Shown: in pieces, positions 56,524-64,000 of the stretch
Layout of the letters: each line of letters starts with the position of its first letter
How positions within the stretch are numbered: position 1 is the stretch's first letter
From: Cellulomonas sp. KRMCY2
GTDB lineage: Bacteria; Actinomycetota; Actinomycetes; Actinomycetales; Cellulomonadaceae
Assembly (NCBI RefSeq): GCF_000526515.1
Contig: NZ_JAGF01000001.1
Coordinates: 682,001-746,000 of the forward strand
Direction: 5' to 3'
DNA: 64,000 nucleotides
Made by a program: the position numbers and the translations under genes
The notes under the pieces: model-generated
The model's input: only the letters and a program-made list of their open reading frames with translations
Databases searched by the model: none
Told to the model about the DNA's origin: nothing

Positions 56524-57492
56524 ATGCTCGCCGCCTACGCCGCCCGGACGGACCCCGACCATCCGCTCGCGGCCCTCGAGGTCGGTCAGCGGCCCGCGGC
56601 CCGGGCTCCCGACGGACGCCCGGACTGGTCCGTCGTCGACGTGCGGGCCGCGAGCCTCAACCACCACGACCTGTGGTCGCTGCGCGGCGTCGGCCTGTCG
56701 GCCGAGCGGCTGCCGATGATCCTCGGCACCGACGGCGCCGGCGTCACCGCCGACGGCACCGCGGTCGTCCTGCACTCGGTGGTCGGGGCCACCGGTCACG
56801 GCGTCGGGCCCGACGAGGGTCGCTCGCTGCTCTCCGAGCGGTACCAGGGCACCCTCGCCGAGCAGGTCGCCGTACCCACCTGGAACCTGGTGCCCAAGCC
56901 GGCCGAGCTGTCCTTCGAGGCGGCGGCCTGCGTGCCCACCGCGTGGCTCACCGCCTATCGGATGCTCTTCACCACGGCGAGGCTGCGACCCGGCGACCGG
57001 GTCCTCGTCCAGGGCGCGAGCGGTGGCGTGGCGACCGCGGCCGTGCTGCTCGGTGCCGCGACCGGCCTCGAGGTCGTCGTCACGAGCCGTGACGAGGCCA
57101 AGCGCGAACGGGCCGTCGCCCTCGGCGCGGCCCTCGCGGTCGAGCCCGGCACCCGGCTGCCGTTCCGGGTCGACGCCGTCCTGGAGACCGTCGGCGCGGC
57201 CACCTGGGCGCACTCGATCCGCTCGCTGCGCCCGGGCGGCACCGTCGTCGTGGCCGGTGCGACCAGCGGGGACCAGCCCGGTGCGGACCTGACCCGGATG
57301 TTCTTCACCGAGCTGTCGGTGGTGGGCGCGACGATGGGCTCGAAGGAGGATCTCGTGGCGCTGCTCCGGTTCCTGGCACGCAGCGGGGTGCGTCCGGTGA
57401 TCGACCGGGCCTACCCGCTGCGGCATGCTGCGGACGCCGTCGCCAGGATGCTCACCGGAGAGCACTTCGGCAAGATCGTCGTCACGGTCTGA
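56524..57492 (+). CDS. Quinone oxidoreductase-like MDR protein
   Basis: A 322-residue zinc-free medium-chain reductase: ASLNHHDLWSLRGVGL, a GTDGAGVTADG turn, and the cofactor site DRVLVQGASGGVATAAVLLG, with VLETVGAATWAHSIRSLRPGG. It is a different subfamily from the protein at 1060-2109. Starts 27 bp after the previous gene and 17 bp before the next hydrolase, probably one message. Substrate unknown. Confidence 0.85.
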   Translation: MLAAYAARTDPDHPLAALEVGQRPAARAPDGRPDWSVVDVRAASLNHHDLWSLRGVGLSAERLPMILGTDGAGVTADGTAVVLHSVVGATGHGVGPDEGRSLLSERYQGTLAEQVAVPTWNLVPKPAELSFEAAACVPTAWLTAYRMLFTTARLRPGDRVLVQGASGGVATAAVLLGAATGLEVVVTSRDEAKRERAVALGAALAVEPGTRLPFRVDAVLETVGAATWAHSIRSLRPGGTVVVAGATSGDQPGADLTRMFFTELSVVGATMGSKEDLVALLRFLARSGVRPVIDRAYPLRHAADAVARMLTGEHFGKIVVTV

Positions 57493-57509
57493 CGCGGGTC
57501 CGCGCACGC

Positions 57510-58484
57510 ATGGGAGCCAAGCCGGCGTGGCAGACCGACGTCCTCGGTCCCGACTTCCAGGCCCGGACGGTCGACCTGGCCGACGACGACGAGGGCCAGG
57601 TCGTCGCGACCCTCGTCCGGCTCCGCCCGCCGTCCGACGAACCCGTACGGCCGGCGCGCGCCGTGCTCTACGTGCACGGCTGGAACGACTACTTCTTCCA
57701 GACCGGCCTCGCCCGGTACTGGCATGCCCAGGGCGCCGCCTTCTACGCGCTCGACCTGCGCAAGTACGGTCGCAGCCTGCGCCCGCACCAGACCCCGAAC
57801 TACATCGACGACCTGGCGACCTACGACGAGGAGCTCGATGCTGCGGTCGCCCTGATCCGGCGCGACCTCGGCCAGCGCGCACGGATCATGGTGATGGGCC
57901 ACTCCACGGGCGGTCTGATCGGGGTGCTGTGGGCCGAGCGCCGACCGGACGAGGTGTCCGCCCTGGTGCTCAACAGCCCGTGGCTCGAGCTCACCGGCTC
58001 CTCGGTGATGCGGACCTTGAGCACACCGGTCGTCCAGCGGCTCGCGGCGGTCCAGCCGAAGAACCCGATGATCACGATCGACCCGGGCTTCTACACCCGG
58101 ACGATCCTGGCCGGCCAGGGCGGCGAGTGGGAGTACGACACCGCGTGGCGGCCGACGCCGTACTTCCCGATCCGGCCGGGCTGGCTGCGGGCGGTCCTCG
58201 TCGGGCACGCCCACGTCGCCCGGGGCATGAACCTGCCGATGCCGATCCTGATGGCGGCCTCGGCGCGCAGCGTGATCGCCCCGCGCTGGCGCGCCGCGAT
58301 GCTGGAGGCGGACACCGTGCTCGACGTCGACCTGCTGGCCCGGCGGGCCGTTCTCCTCGGCCCGGTCGTGACAGTCGTCCGGATCGAGGGCGGGCTGCAC
58401 GACCTGACCCTGTCCCCCGCACCGGTGCGGGAGCACTTCTACGCCGAGGTCACCCGCTGGACGGCGGCCTACGGCTGGGGCTGA
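57510..58484 (+). CDS. Alpha/beta hydrolase (lysophospholipase/monoacylglycerol lipase type)
   Basis: A 324-residue serine hydrolase: oxyanion region VLYVHGWNDYFFQTGLARYW, nucleophile elbow VMGHSTGGLIGVLW and a probable catalytic His in EGGLHDLTLSPAPVR. The acid is probably in the ILMAASARSV region, where the usual Asp is replaced or shifted. No signal peptide. Third of three closely spaced plus-strand genes. Confidence 0.85.
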   Translation: MGAKPAWQTDVLGPDFQARTVDLADDDEGQVVATLVRLRPPSDEPVRPARAVLYVHGWNDYFFQTGLARYWHAQGAAFYALDLRKYGRSLRPHQTPNYIDDLATYDEELDAAVALIRRDLGQRARIMVMGHSTGGLIGVLWAERRPDEVSALVLNSPWLELTGSSVMRTLSTPVVQRLAAVQPKNPMITIDPGFYTRTILAGQGGEWEYDTAWRPTPYFPIRPGWLRAVLVGHAHVARGMNLPMPILMAASARSVIAPRWRAAMLEADTVLDVDLLARRAVLLGPVVTVVRIEGGLHDLTLSPAPVREHFYAEVTRWTAAYGWG

Positions 58485-58495
58485 CCAGCCGGCCC

Positions 58496-58531
58496 CACCA
58501 GGTGCAGACCCCGGCTCACCAGGTGCAGACC
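58496..58531. repeat. 21-bp-period duplication at the RAMA-protein stop
   Basis: CACCAGGTGCAGACC occurs at 58496-58510 and 58517-58531. The second copy, with the T at 58516, supplies the stop of the minus-strand gene (plus-strand TCA 58516-58518) and its last residues VCTW. Confidence 0.85.
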
Positions 58532-59832
58532 TCGGCCAGCGTCGGTCCGGTCGGCGTGTCGAGGCGCCAGACCTGCCAGCCGTCGACCGGCACCTCGGCG
58601 CCGCACGCCGCCTCGGCCGCGAGGTCGGGGTGGGTGTGCCGGGAACCGTCCGGCAGCTCGATGAACCCGTCCAGGTGCAGCAGGGCCTCGTAGAACTCAC
58701 CGCTGCGCTGCCGGTGCCACACCAGGACGGTCGTCGCGCCGAGCTTGCCGGCCAGGACGACCAGGAGCGGGTCCGGGACGGCCTGGTCGCTCGGGGGGAC
58801 GCCGGTGAACGCGTACGGGAGGCCCGGTGCCGGTCGATCGGTCGGCTCGAGGGACCACACGACCTGGTGCGCGTCGTCGGGCCGGCCGACCTGCTCGTCG
58901 TCCTGCTCGTCAACCGGCCGGGCGCGCGGGGGGTCCTGAGCGGGAGGCGTCCCGAACCGGACGGCGAACGGCGGCGGCGTGATGGCGGGCATCCGGCGGG
59001 TCGCGTCGGCGTCGTCCGACGCGCGCTGCCCGGTGAGGTCACGATGCAGCGCCGACGTCCGCAGGGGTGCGGCGCCGCCGACCGGGCGGGCGCCGGCCGC
59101 GGACATCAGGGGCATCGTGCGCGCGGACGAGAACAGGGGCGTCGGGGAGCCGCCCGGAGGGGTCAGCCGGCCCGGCGTCCCGTGCGGTGGGGTCGGCGGC
59201 GCACCGGGGACGTCGGACGAGCGGACCAGGCGCAGTGACGTCGGTTCCATCGCCCGTCGCGGGGGCGGCGTCCTGGTCAGCGGTGAGACGTCGACGATCC
59301 GGGATCCGTCGGCTCCGGAGCTGACACCGACCTGGAGCACCTCGACCTGCCAGGCCGGCTGCAGCAGGAACTCGACGACGTCGTCCATCCCCTCGTCGAT
59401 CCCGGAGCACACCAGGAGCAGGCGCGAACCTCCGCGCACCGTGGTGGACAGCAGCGAGGTCGCCGGCACGGTCTCCCGGAAGGCCGCGAGGTGGGACGCG
59501 AAACGGTCCGGACCGCCCTGGTACGCGCTGGCGAGGGCCTGCGTGCTGAGCCGGGCGGCTCGGCCCGCGTACCGCAGCGCGCGCAGCACAGCGACCTCGT
59601 CCAGCAGCGCCACGACCTCGACGACCACGGGCTGGCCGGAGGCGTCGACGGCGAGCAGGTACGGCTCGTCCTCGTTGCCGTGGCGGATCCGCAGCGGCAG
59701 GAGGTGCTCACCGAGCAGGGTGTCGAGGTGGTCGGCGACCATGCCCGACGTCTCACCGCCGAACGGTGTGCGGTCAGGGTCGGGCGGGTGCACAGCAACC
59801 GATCGTGCTTCGTCGGCCTGGAACATAGGCAT
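58516..59832 (-). CDS. Nuclease-fold-like protein with C-terminal RAMA domain
   Basis: A 438-residue protein of unknown role. The N-terminal about 160 residues resemble a degenerate PD-(D/E)XK fold (YLLAVDASGQPVVVEVVALL, then VAVLRALRYAGRAARL), like DUF91/NucS relatives. A Pro-rich linker follows. The last about 90 residues (VLVWHRQRSGEFYEALLHLDG, then GSRHTHPDLAAEAACG, then VDGWQVWRL) match the RAMA pattern, a winged domain linked to DNA modification systems. ATG 59832 has GGGAAG; in-frame codons at 59862 and 59865 are alternatives. No methylase or restriction gene is adjacent. Confidence 0.7.
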   Translation of the reverse strand: MPMFQADEARSVAVHPPDPDRTPFGGETSGMVADHLDTLLGEHLLPLRIRHGNEDEPYLLAVDASGQPVVVEVVALLDEVAVLRALRYAGRAARLSTQALASAYQGGPDRFASHLAAFRETVPATSLLSTTVRGGSRLLLVCSGIDEGMDDVVEFLLQPAWQVEVLQVGVSSGADGSRIVDVSPLTRTPPPRRAMEPTSLRLVRSSDVPGAPPTPPHGTPGRLTPPGGSPTPLFSSARTMPLMSAAGARPVGGAAPLRTSALHRDLTGQRASDDADATRRMPAITPPPFAVRFGTPPAQDPPRARPVDEQDDEQVGRPDDAHQVVWSLEPTDRPAPGLPYAFTGVPPSDQAVPDPLLVVLAGKLGATTVLVWHRQRSGEFYEALLHLDGFIELPDGSRHTHPDLAAEAACGAEVPVDGWQVWRLDTPTGPTLAEVCTW

Positions 59833-59959
59833 GGTTCTTCCCAACGCGCTCTGCATCGCCATCAATCGCCATCAACCGTGGACACGCCGAGCCTAGGGGG
59901 TCAGGGTCCTGCCCGGTATGACCCGTTCGGTGGAAAAATGTACCCCGGCCCGTATCCAC

Positions 59960-60001
59960 GGTCAGCCGAGCCGCGCAGCGGGTCAGCCGAGCCTCGCAGC
60001 G
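59960..60001. repeat. 21-bp tandem duplication over the oxidase stop codon
   Basis: 59960-59980 and 59981-60001 are GGTCAGCCGAGCC-N-CGCAGCG, identical at 20 of 21 positions. Both contain TCA in the same frame (59962-59964 and 59983-59985), so the minus-strand oxidase has two in-frame stops. Confidence 0.9.
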
Positions 60002-62949
60002 AGCAGCTGGGCGAGGTGGGTGCCCTGCTCACCGGCGAGCTGGTCGGCCTGGGTCCGGCAGGAGAACCCGTCCGCGAGGAAGACCGTCCCGGGCGCGGCG
60101 TCGCGCAGCGCCGGGAGCAACGCGTGCTCGGCGACGGCGACGGACACCTCGTAGTGGCCCTTCTCCATCCCGAAGTTGCCGGCCAGCCCGCAGCACCCGG
60201 CCAGGAGCGTCACGTGCGCCCCAGCCTGCTCCAGGAGGGCGAGATCGGCCTCGTAGCCCATCACCGAGTGCTGGTGGCAGTGCGGCTGGGCCACGACCGT
60301 CACCCCGTCGAGGCTCGGCGGCGTCCACCCGTCCGGTCCGAGCGGCATCGGTGCCGTGAGCAGCTCGGCGAGCGTGCGGGTCTCGTTGGCGACCGCGACC
60401 GCACGCGGGTCGTCCGGGACCAGGTCGAGCAGGTCCGAGCGCAGCACCGCCGTGCAGGACGGCTCGACCCCGATGATCGGGATGCCGTTCACGGCGTACG
60501 GGCCCAGGACGCCCAGCAGGGCGGTCAACCGCGTGCGCGCGCCGTCGAGCTGGCCGGTGCTGATCCAGGTCAGACCGCAGCAGGCGTCCTCGTCGGGGAC
60601 GATCACCTCGTAGCCGGCGGCCTGCAGCACCTGGATCATCGCGCGCGGGACGTCGGGGTCGAAGGCGTCGCTGAAGGAGTCCGTCCAGAGGACCACCCGG
60701 CGTACCGGATCCGTGTGGCCGGTGGGGTGCGAACCGGCCGACATGGCCTCCCCGACACCCTCGGTGCTGTGCATCGACACGTTCGCACCCTGGTGCGCCC
60801 ACCAGGACCGGAAGGACGTCGTGGCGAACGACGGGATCGAGCGGCGGGTGTCCATGCCGCCGATCCGCAGCACGAGCTTGCCCAGCGGGCGGAAGCCGAG
60901 AGCCGCGTTGGCGAGCCTCGGCAGGTGCAGGGCCGTGACCAGCCGGGTCCAGCGCGGCAGCCAGCCCAGCGCGTAGTGGTTCATCGGGCGCAGGCGGCCC
61001 CGGTACGCGCGGTGCAGGACCTCGGCCTTGAGCTGGGCCATGTCGACGCCGGCCGGGCAGTCGCTCGAGCAGGCCTTGCAGCTCAGGCACAGGTCGAGGA
61101 CCTCGCGGACCTCCGGCGCCCGCCAGCCGCCGGTGACGAGCGTGCCGTTGGCCATCTCCTGGAGCACCCGCGAACGTCCGCGGGTCGAGTCCTTCTCGTC
61201 GCGCGTCGCGAGGTACGACGGGCACATGAACCCGCCGGACTCCGAGGAGTCGGAGCGGCACTTGCCCACGCCGACGCACCGGTGCGCGGCCCTCGTGACG
61301 TCGCCGCCGTCGTGCTCGAACGCGAAACCGGACGACCGGCCGAGCGGGCGGGCGTGCGGCCGGCGCAGGTCCGCGTCGAGCGGACGGGGCTCGACGAGCA
61401 CGCCGGGGTTGAGGATGTCGGCCGGGTCGAAGAGGTGCTTGACCGCCCCGAACAAGCCCATCACCTCGGGCGAGTACATGATCGGGAGCAGCTCGGAGCG
61501 AGCCCGACCGTCACCGTGCTCGCCGGACAGCGAGCCGCCGTGCGCCGCGACCAGGTGGGCCGATGCCGTCATGAACGCCCGGAAGGCCGGGACGTCGGAC
61601 GCGCGCTCGAGCGGGATGCCGATCCGCACGTGCACGCACCCGTCGCCGAAGTGCCCGTAGGGCAGCCCGTCGACACCGTGCTCGGCCATCAGGGCCTCGA
61701 AGTCGCGCAGGTAGGCACCCAGCCGCGCGGGCGGCACCGCGGCATCCTCCCAGCCGGGCCAGGCCTGCGACCCGTCGGGGGTCCGCCCGGCCAGCCCCGC
61801 GCCGTCGGCCCTGATCTGCCACATCGAGGCGGCCTCCGGCCCGGGCGGCACGACGAGCGCAGCCGTCGTCCCCGAGTCCTCGACCATCGCGCGGGCGCGC
61901 TCCAGGGCCTGGTCCCGGGTGTCGCCACCCATCTCGACCATCAGCCAGCCCGCACCAGGCGGCAGCTCCGGGACGTGCGCCGCGCCGCGGTGCCGGCGCA
62001 CGACGTCGACCAGGCGGGCGTCGAGGCCCTCGACGGCCAGCGGGGAGTGGGTCAGCAGAGCAGGCACGGCGTCGGCGGCACTGGGCATGTCCGGGTAGCC
62101 GAGGACGACCAGCACGGCGGCGTCGGCGATCGGCACCAGGGTGACGGTCGCCCCGAGGACCGTCACGAGGGTGCCCTCGGTGCCGACCAGCATCTTGGCG
62201 AGGTCGCCGTCCCGCTCGGGCAGCAGGTGCTCGAGGGAGTAGCCCGAGACCTGGCGACTGAACCGACCGAGGTCGGTGCGCAGCGTGGTCAGGTTCGCCG
62301 CGACGAGCGCCCCGAGCCCCGGCACCGCGTCGAGCGACCCGGCGCCGCGGCTCGCGGTGAACCGGCGGCCCTGACCGTCGACCACGTCGAGGCTCACGAC
62401 GTTGTCGGCGGTCCGGCCGTAGGCGACGGCGTGCGGTCCGCACGCGTTGTTGCCGATCATCCCGCCGAGGGTCGCCCGGTTCTGCGTCGAGGGGTCCGGA
62501 CCGAAGCGGAGCCCGTGCGGGCGCGCGGCGGACTGCAGGTCGCTCATGATCACGCCGGGCTGGACGACGGCGGTGCGGGCCTGCGGGTCGATCACGCCGA
62601 TCCCGCGCAGGTGCTTGGAGGTGTCCACGACGATGCCCGGGCCGACGGCGTTGCCGGCGACCGACGTGCCGCCGCCGCGCATGGTCAGCGGCGTGCCGGT
62701 GGTCCGCGCGACCTCGACGACCGCGAGCACGTCGTCCACGTCCCGCGGGAACACCACGACCTGCGGCACGACGCGGTAGTTCGACGCGTCGGTCGTGTAC
62801 TCGGCCCGGCGCCGCGAGGTGTGGTCGACCTCCCCCGAGACGGCGGCTCTCAGCAGGTGGACGAGGTCCTTCGTCGCGGTCGTCCCGCCGGGTGCGGCGG
62901 GCGCACCGGGCGCAGCGGCGCCGTGGGAGTCTGAGATCGCAGTCGACAC
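59983..62949 (-). CDS. FAD-binding and Fe-S cluster-binding oxidase (GlcD/GlcF-type fusion, D-lactate dehydrogenase-like)
   Basis: A 988-residue fusion. The N-terminal half is a VAO-type FAD oxidase: PRDVDDVLAVVEVARTTGTPLTMRGGGTSVAGNAVG, GGMIGNNACG, GHFGDGCVHVRI and SGEHGDG. The middle carries iron-sulfur cysteines (CVGVGKCR with CPSY; CLSCKACSSDCPAGVD). The C-terminal part has two CCG domains (EDACCGLTW; AGCCGLAGNFGMEKG). Such proteins oxidise D-lactate, glycolate or other 2-hydroxyacids and pass electrons to the quinone pool. GTG 62949 opens VSTAISDSHG; weak start evidence. Confidence 0.9.
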   Translation of the reverse strand: MSTAISDSHGAAAPGAPAAPGGTTATKDLVHLLRAAVSGEVDHTSRRRAEYTTDASNYRVVPQVVVFPRDVDDVLAVVEVARTTGTPLTMRGGGTSVAGNAVGPGIVVDTSKHLRGIGVIDPQARTAVVQPGVIMSDLQSAARPHGLRFGPDPSTQNRATLGGMIGNNACGPHAVAYGRTADNVVSLDVVDGQGRRFTASRGAGSLDAVPGLGALVAANLTTLRTDLGRFSRQVSGYSLEHLLPERDGDLAKMLVGTEGTLVTVLGATVTLVPIADAAVLVVLGYPDMPSAADAVPALLTHSPLAVEGLDARLVDVVRRHRGAAHVPELPPGAGWLMVEMGGDTRDQALERARAMVEDSGTTAALVVPPGPEAASMWQIRADGAGLAGRTPDGSQAWPGWEDAAVPPARLGAYLRDFEALMAEHGVDGLPYGHFGDGCVHVRIGIPLERASDVPAFRAFMTASAHLVAAHGGSLSGEHGDGRARSELLPIMYSPEVMGLFGAVKHLFDPADILNPGVLVEPRPLDADLRRPHARPLGRSSGFAFEHDGGDVTRAAHRCVGVGKCRSDSSESGGFMCPSYLATRDEKDSTRGRSRVLQEMANGTLVTGGWRAPEVREVLDLCLSCKACSSDCPAGVDMAQLKAEVLHRAYRGRLRPMNHYALGWLPRWTRLVTALHLPRLANAALGFRPLGKLVLRIGGMDTRRSIPSFATTSFRSWWAHQGANVSMHSTEGVGEAMSAGSHPTGHTDPVRRVVLWTDSFSDAFDPDVPRAMIQVLQAAGYEVIVPDEDACCGLTWISTGQLDGARTRLTALLGVLGPYAVNGIPIIGVEPSCTAVLRSDLLDLVPDDPRAVAVANETRTLAELLTAPMPLGPDGWTPPSLDGVTVVAQPHCHQHSVMGYEADLALLEQAGAHVTLLAGCCGLAGNFGMEKGHYEVSVAVAEHALLPALRDAAPGTVFLADGFSCRTQADQLAGEQGTHLAQLLAARLG

Positions 62950-62995
62950 GGCCCGATCCTGCCACGCGGGACCCCCGCAGCGACCGGGACGTCCG

Positions 62996-63075
62996 CCCCG
63001 GCGTGCGGAAGCCTGCCCCGGTGTGCGGACCCGCGCCCCGGCGTACGGACCTCTGCCCCGGCGTGCGGACGGCCG
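62996..63075. repeat. 20-bp tandem repeat (4 units) upstream of the oxidase gene
   Basis: Four adjacent units each starting GCCCCGG(C/T)GT(G/A)CGGA, at 62996, 63016, 63036 and 63056, with variable last five bases. They lie 47-126 bp before the oxidase start. The 20-bp period places them on one DNA face. Confidence 0.85.
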
Positions 63076-63144
63076 GTACCGGGTCCAGCCTGGAGGCAGC
63101 AACCGGGAGGAGACCGGTGTGTGCAGGGCCAGCCGGCAGCCGGG

Positions 63145-63582
63145 TCAGACGAGCGCGGCGTCCAGGGAGATCGCCACGCCGGTCAGGGCCTTGCTCACCG
63201 GGCAGGTCTCCTTGGCCGACTGGGCCGCCGCGGCGAAGCCGGCCGCGTCGAGACCCTCGACCTCGGCGCGCACCGTGAGCAGGATCCCGCTCAGGTGGAA
63301 CCCGCCTGCCGGGTCCGGGCCGAACGACACGTCAGCGGTGATCTCGAGGCTGTGCGGCGTACCGCCCGCCTCACCGATCAGGGCGGACAGCTGCATCGCG
63401 AAGCAGGACGAGTGCGCGGCCGCGATGAGCTCCTCGGGGCTCGTGCTGGCGTCGGCGTCCTGGGAGACCCGCTTGGGCCAGGACACGTCGAAGGTGCCGA
63501 GCCTCGAGCTCGACAGCTCGACCTGGCCGCCGCCGTCGGCGAGCGTGCCGTTCCAGGCGGTGCGAGCTGAGCGTGTTGCCAT
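63145..63582 (-). CDS. OsmC/Ohr-family peroxiredoxin-like protein
   Basis: A 145-residue thiol peroxidase-like protein that reduces organic hydroperoxides. The first Cys is in AAAHSSCFAMQLSAL and the second in AKETCPVSKALTGV, the two-Cys pattern of OsmC. It starts MATRSARTAWNGTLADGGG. GGAGG precedes ATG 63582 at ideal spacing. Cytoplasmic. Confidence 0.93.
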   Translation of the reverse strand: MATRSARTAWNGTLADGGGQVELSSSRLGTFDVSWPKRVSQDADASTSPEELIAAAHSSCFAMQLSALIGEAGGTPHSLEITADVSFGPDPAGGFHLSGILLTVRAEVEGLDAAGFAAAAQSAKETCPVSKALTGVAISLDAALV

Positions 63583-63726
63583 GGTGGACCTCCAGGTGGG
63601 CGGCTCGTCCGGGACCGCGGCAGGCGCCGCGGCGGACGTCCCGACGGTATCCCGATGGTCAGCGGACGGCATCCGGGTGCGCTGCGGCCGGGCGGACGGC
63701 GGCCTGGCGGACGGCGGCCGGTCACG

Positions 63727-64000
63727 ATGAGCCGGACGCTGCCGCCCAGGGACCGCGTCGACGAGGCGTTCGACGCCCTGCCGCGGCGGCTGTTCCTGCC
63801 GGCCCGTGAGCGTGCCCACGCGCACGAGGACCGGCCGATCGTCATCGGGCACGGCCAGACGAGCTCCCAGCCGAGCACCGTCGCCACGATGCTCCGGCTG
63901 CTCGACGTGCACCGCGGGGCGAAGGTGCTCGACGTCGGTGCCGGGTCGGGGTGGACGACGGCGCTCCTCGCGCACCTGGTCGGGCCCACGGGCACGGTGC
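63727..64000 (+). CDS. Protein-L-isoaspartate O-methyltransferase-like protein, cut at the window edge
   Basis: Ninety-one codons from ATG 63727 to the window end. The N-terminus (VDEAFDALPRRLFLPARERAHAHEDRPIVIGHGQTSSQPSTVATML) is the PCMT substrate region, and VLDVGAGSGWTTALLAHLVG is the SAM motif. PCMT enzymes repair isoaspartyl residues in damaged proteins. Divergent from osmC. The rest lies outside. Confidence 0.88.
   Translation, partial: MSRTLPPRDRVDEAFDALPRRLFLPARERAHAHEDRPIVIGHGQTSSQPSTVATMLRLLDVHRGAKVLDVGAGSGWTTALLAHLVGPTGTV

Noticed and set aside
59491-62934. Very long open frame antisense to the FAD/Fe-S oxidase
   Set aside because: High GC leaves few stops on the opposite strand. 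The product is low-complexity Arg/Gly/Val-rich without motifs, while the minus strand has clear oxidase signatures.

Overview
This window reads as a contiguous chromosomal segment from a high-GC Gram-positive actinobacterium, most like a Cellulomonas-type member of the Micrococcales. The evidence is the GC-rich codon use, mycothiol synthesis (mshA), CarD, Lsr2, an LpqE-like lipoprotein next to carD-ispD-ispF, a PhoP/PhoR/PhoU-pst locus with 11-nt periodic PHO boxes, MtrA-type boxes before cell-wall genes, a complete xylose locus, and the order dacB-metalloprotease-tilS-hpt-ftsH-folE-folP-folBK-DUF3180-PH-PH-DUF2520-panC-panD-nadB. No rRNA, tRNA or CRISPR array was found.

Left part (1-16.9 kb): the 5' part of cysS, a zinc-free quinone oxidoreductase, and a lysR/eamA divergent pair that has decayed. 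An IS481-family element (3075-4145) splits lysR at codon 6 with a 6-bp target duplication, and eamA carries a frameshift. Then come ispF-ispD-carD, the LpqE-like lipoprotein, pstSCAB with phoP-phoR and divergent phoU, a VOC protein, gpmA and mshA.

Xylose region (17.1-26.9 kb): a beta-propeller lactonase, a monosaccharide ABC transporter (mmsB-mmsA-chvE), a ROK repressor (xylR), xylose isomerase and xylulokinase. A near-identical 22-bp site lies upstream of the lactonase, the binding-protein gene and xylA, always in the same orientation relative to the gene, so the lactonase probably belongs to the XylR regulon. An IS30-family element (26933-28456) sits between xylB and lsr2, apparently inside their shared palindromic terminator.

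Central biosynthetic run (28.5-50.6 kb, almost all minus strand): lsr2, a small membrane protein, lysS, nadC, then a plus-strand sulfur island (rhodanese, CstR-type repressor, methyltransferase, CoA-disulfide reductase-rhodanese) with two 16-bp CsoR/CstR palindromes, then nadB, panD, panC, a DUF2520 reductase, two PH-domain membrane proteins, DUF3180, a FolB-FolK fusion, folP, folE, ftsH, hpt, tilS, a zinc metalloprotease and dacB. Many of these genes overlap by 1-8 bp, indicating translational coupling.

Right part (50.7-64 kb): ppa, an NlpC/P60 hydrolase behind a five-unit MtrA-type array, metY-metX behind a leader that looks like a Cys/Met leader-peptide attenuator, a maleylpyruvate-isomerase-like protein, a second quinone oxidoreductase, an alpha/beta hydrolase, a nuclease-like/RAMA protein, a giant FAD/Fe-S oxidase, OsmC and a truncated PCMT-like methyltransferase. 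At least six genes end inside a short tandem duplication that covers or abuts their stop codon, an unusual recurring feature of this genome.
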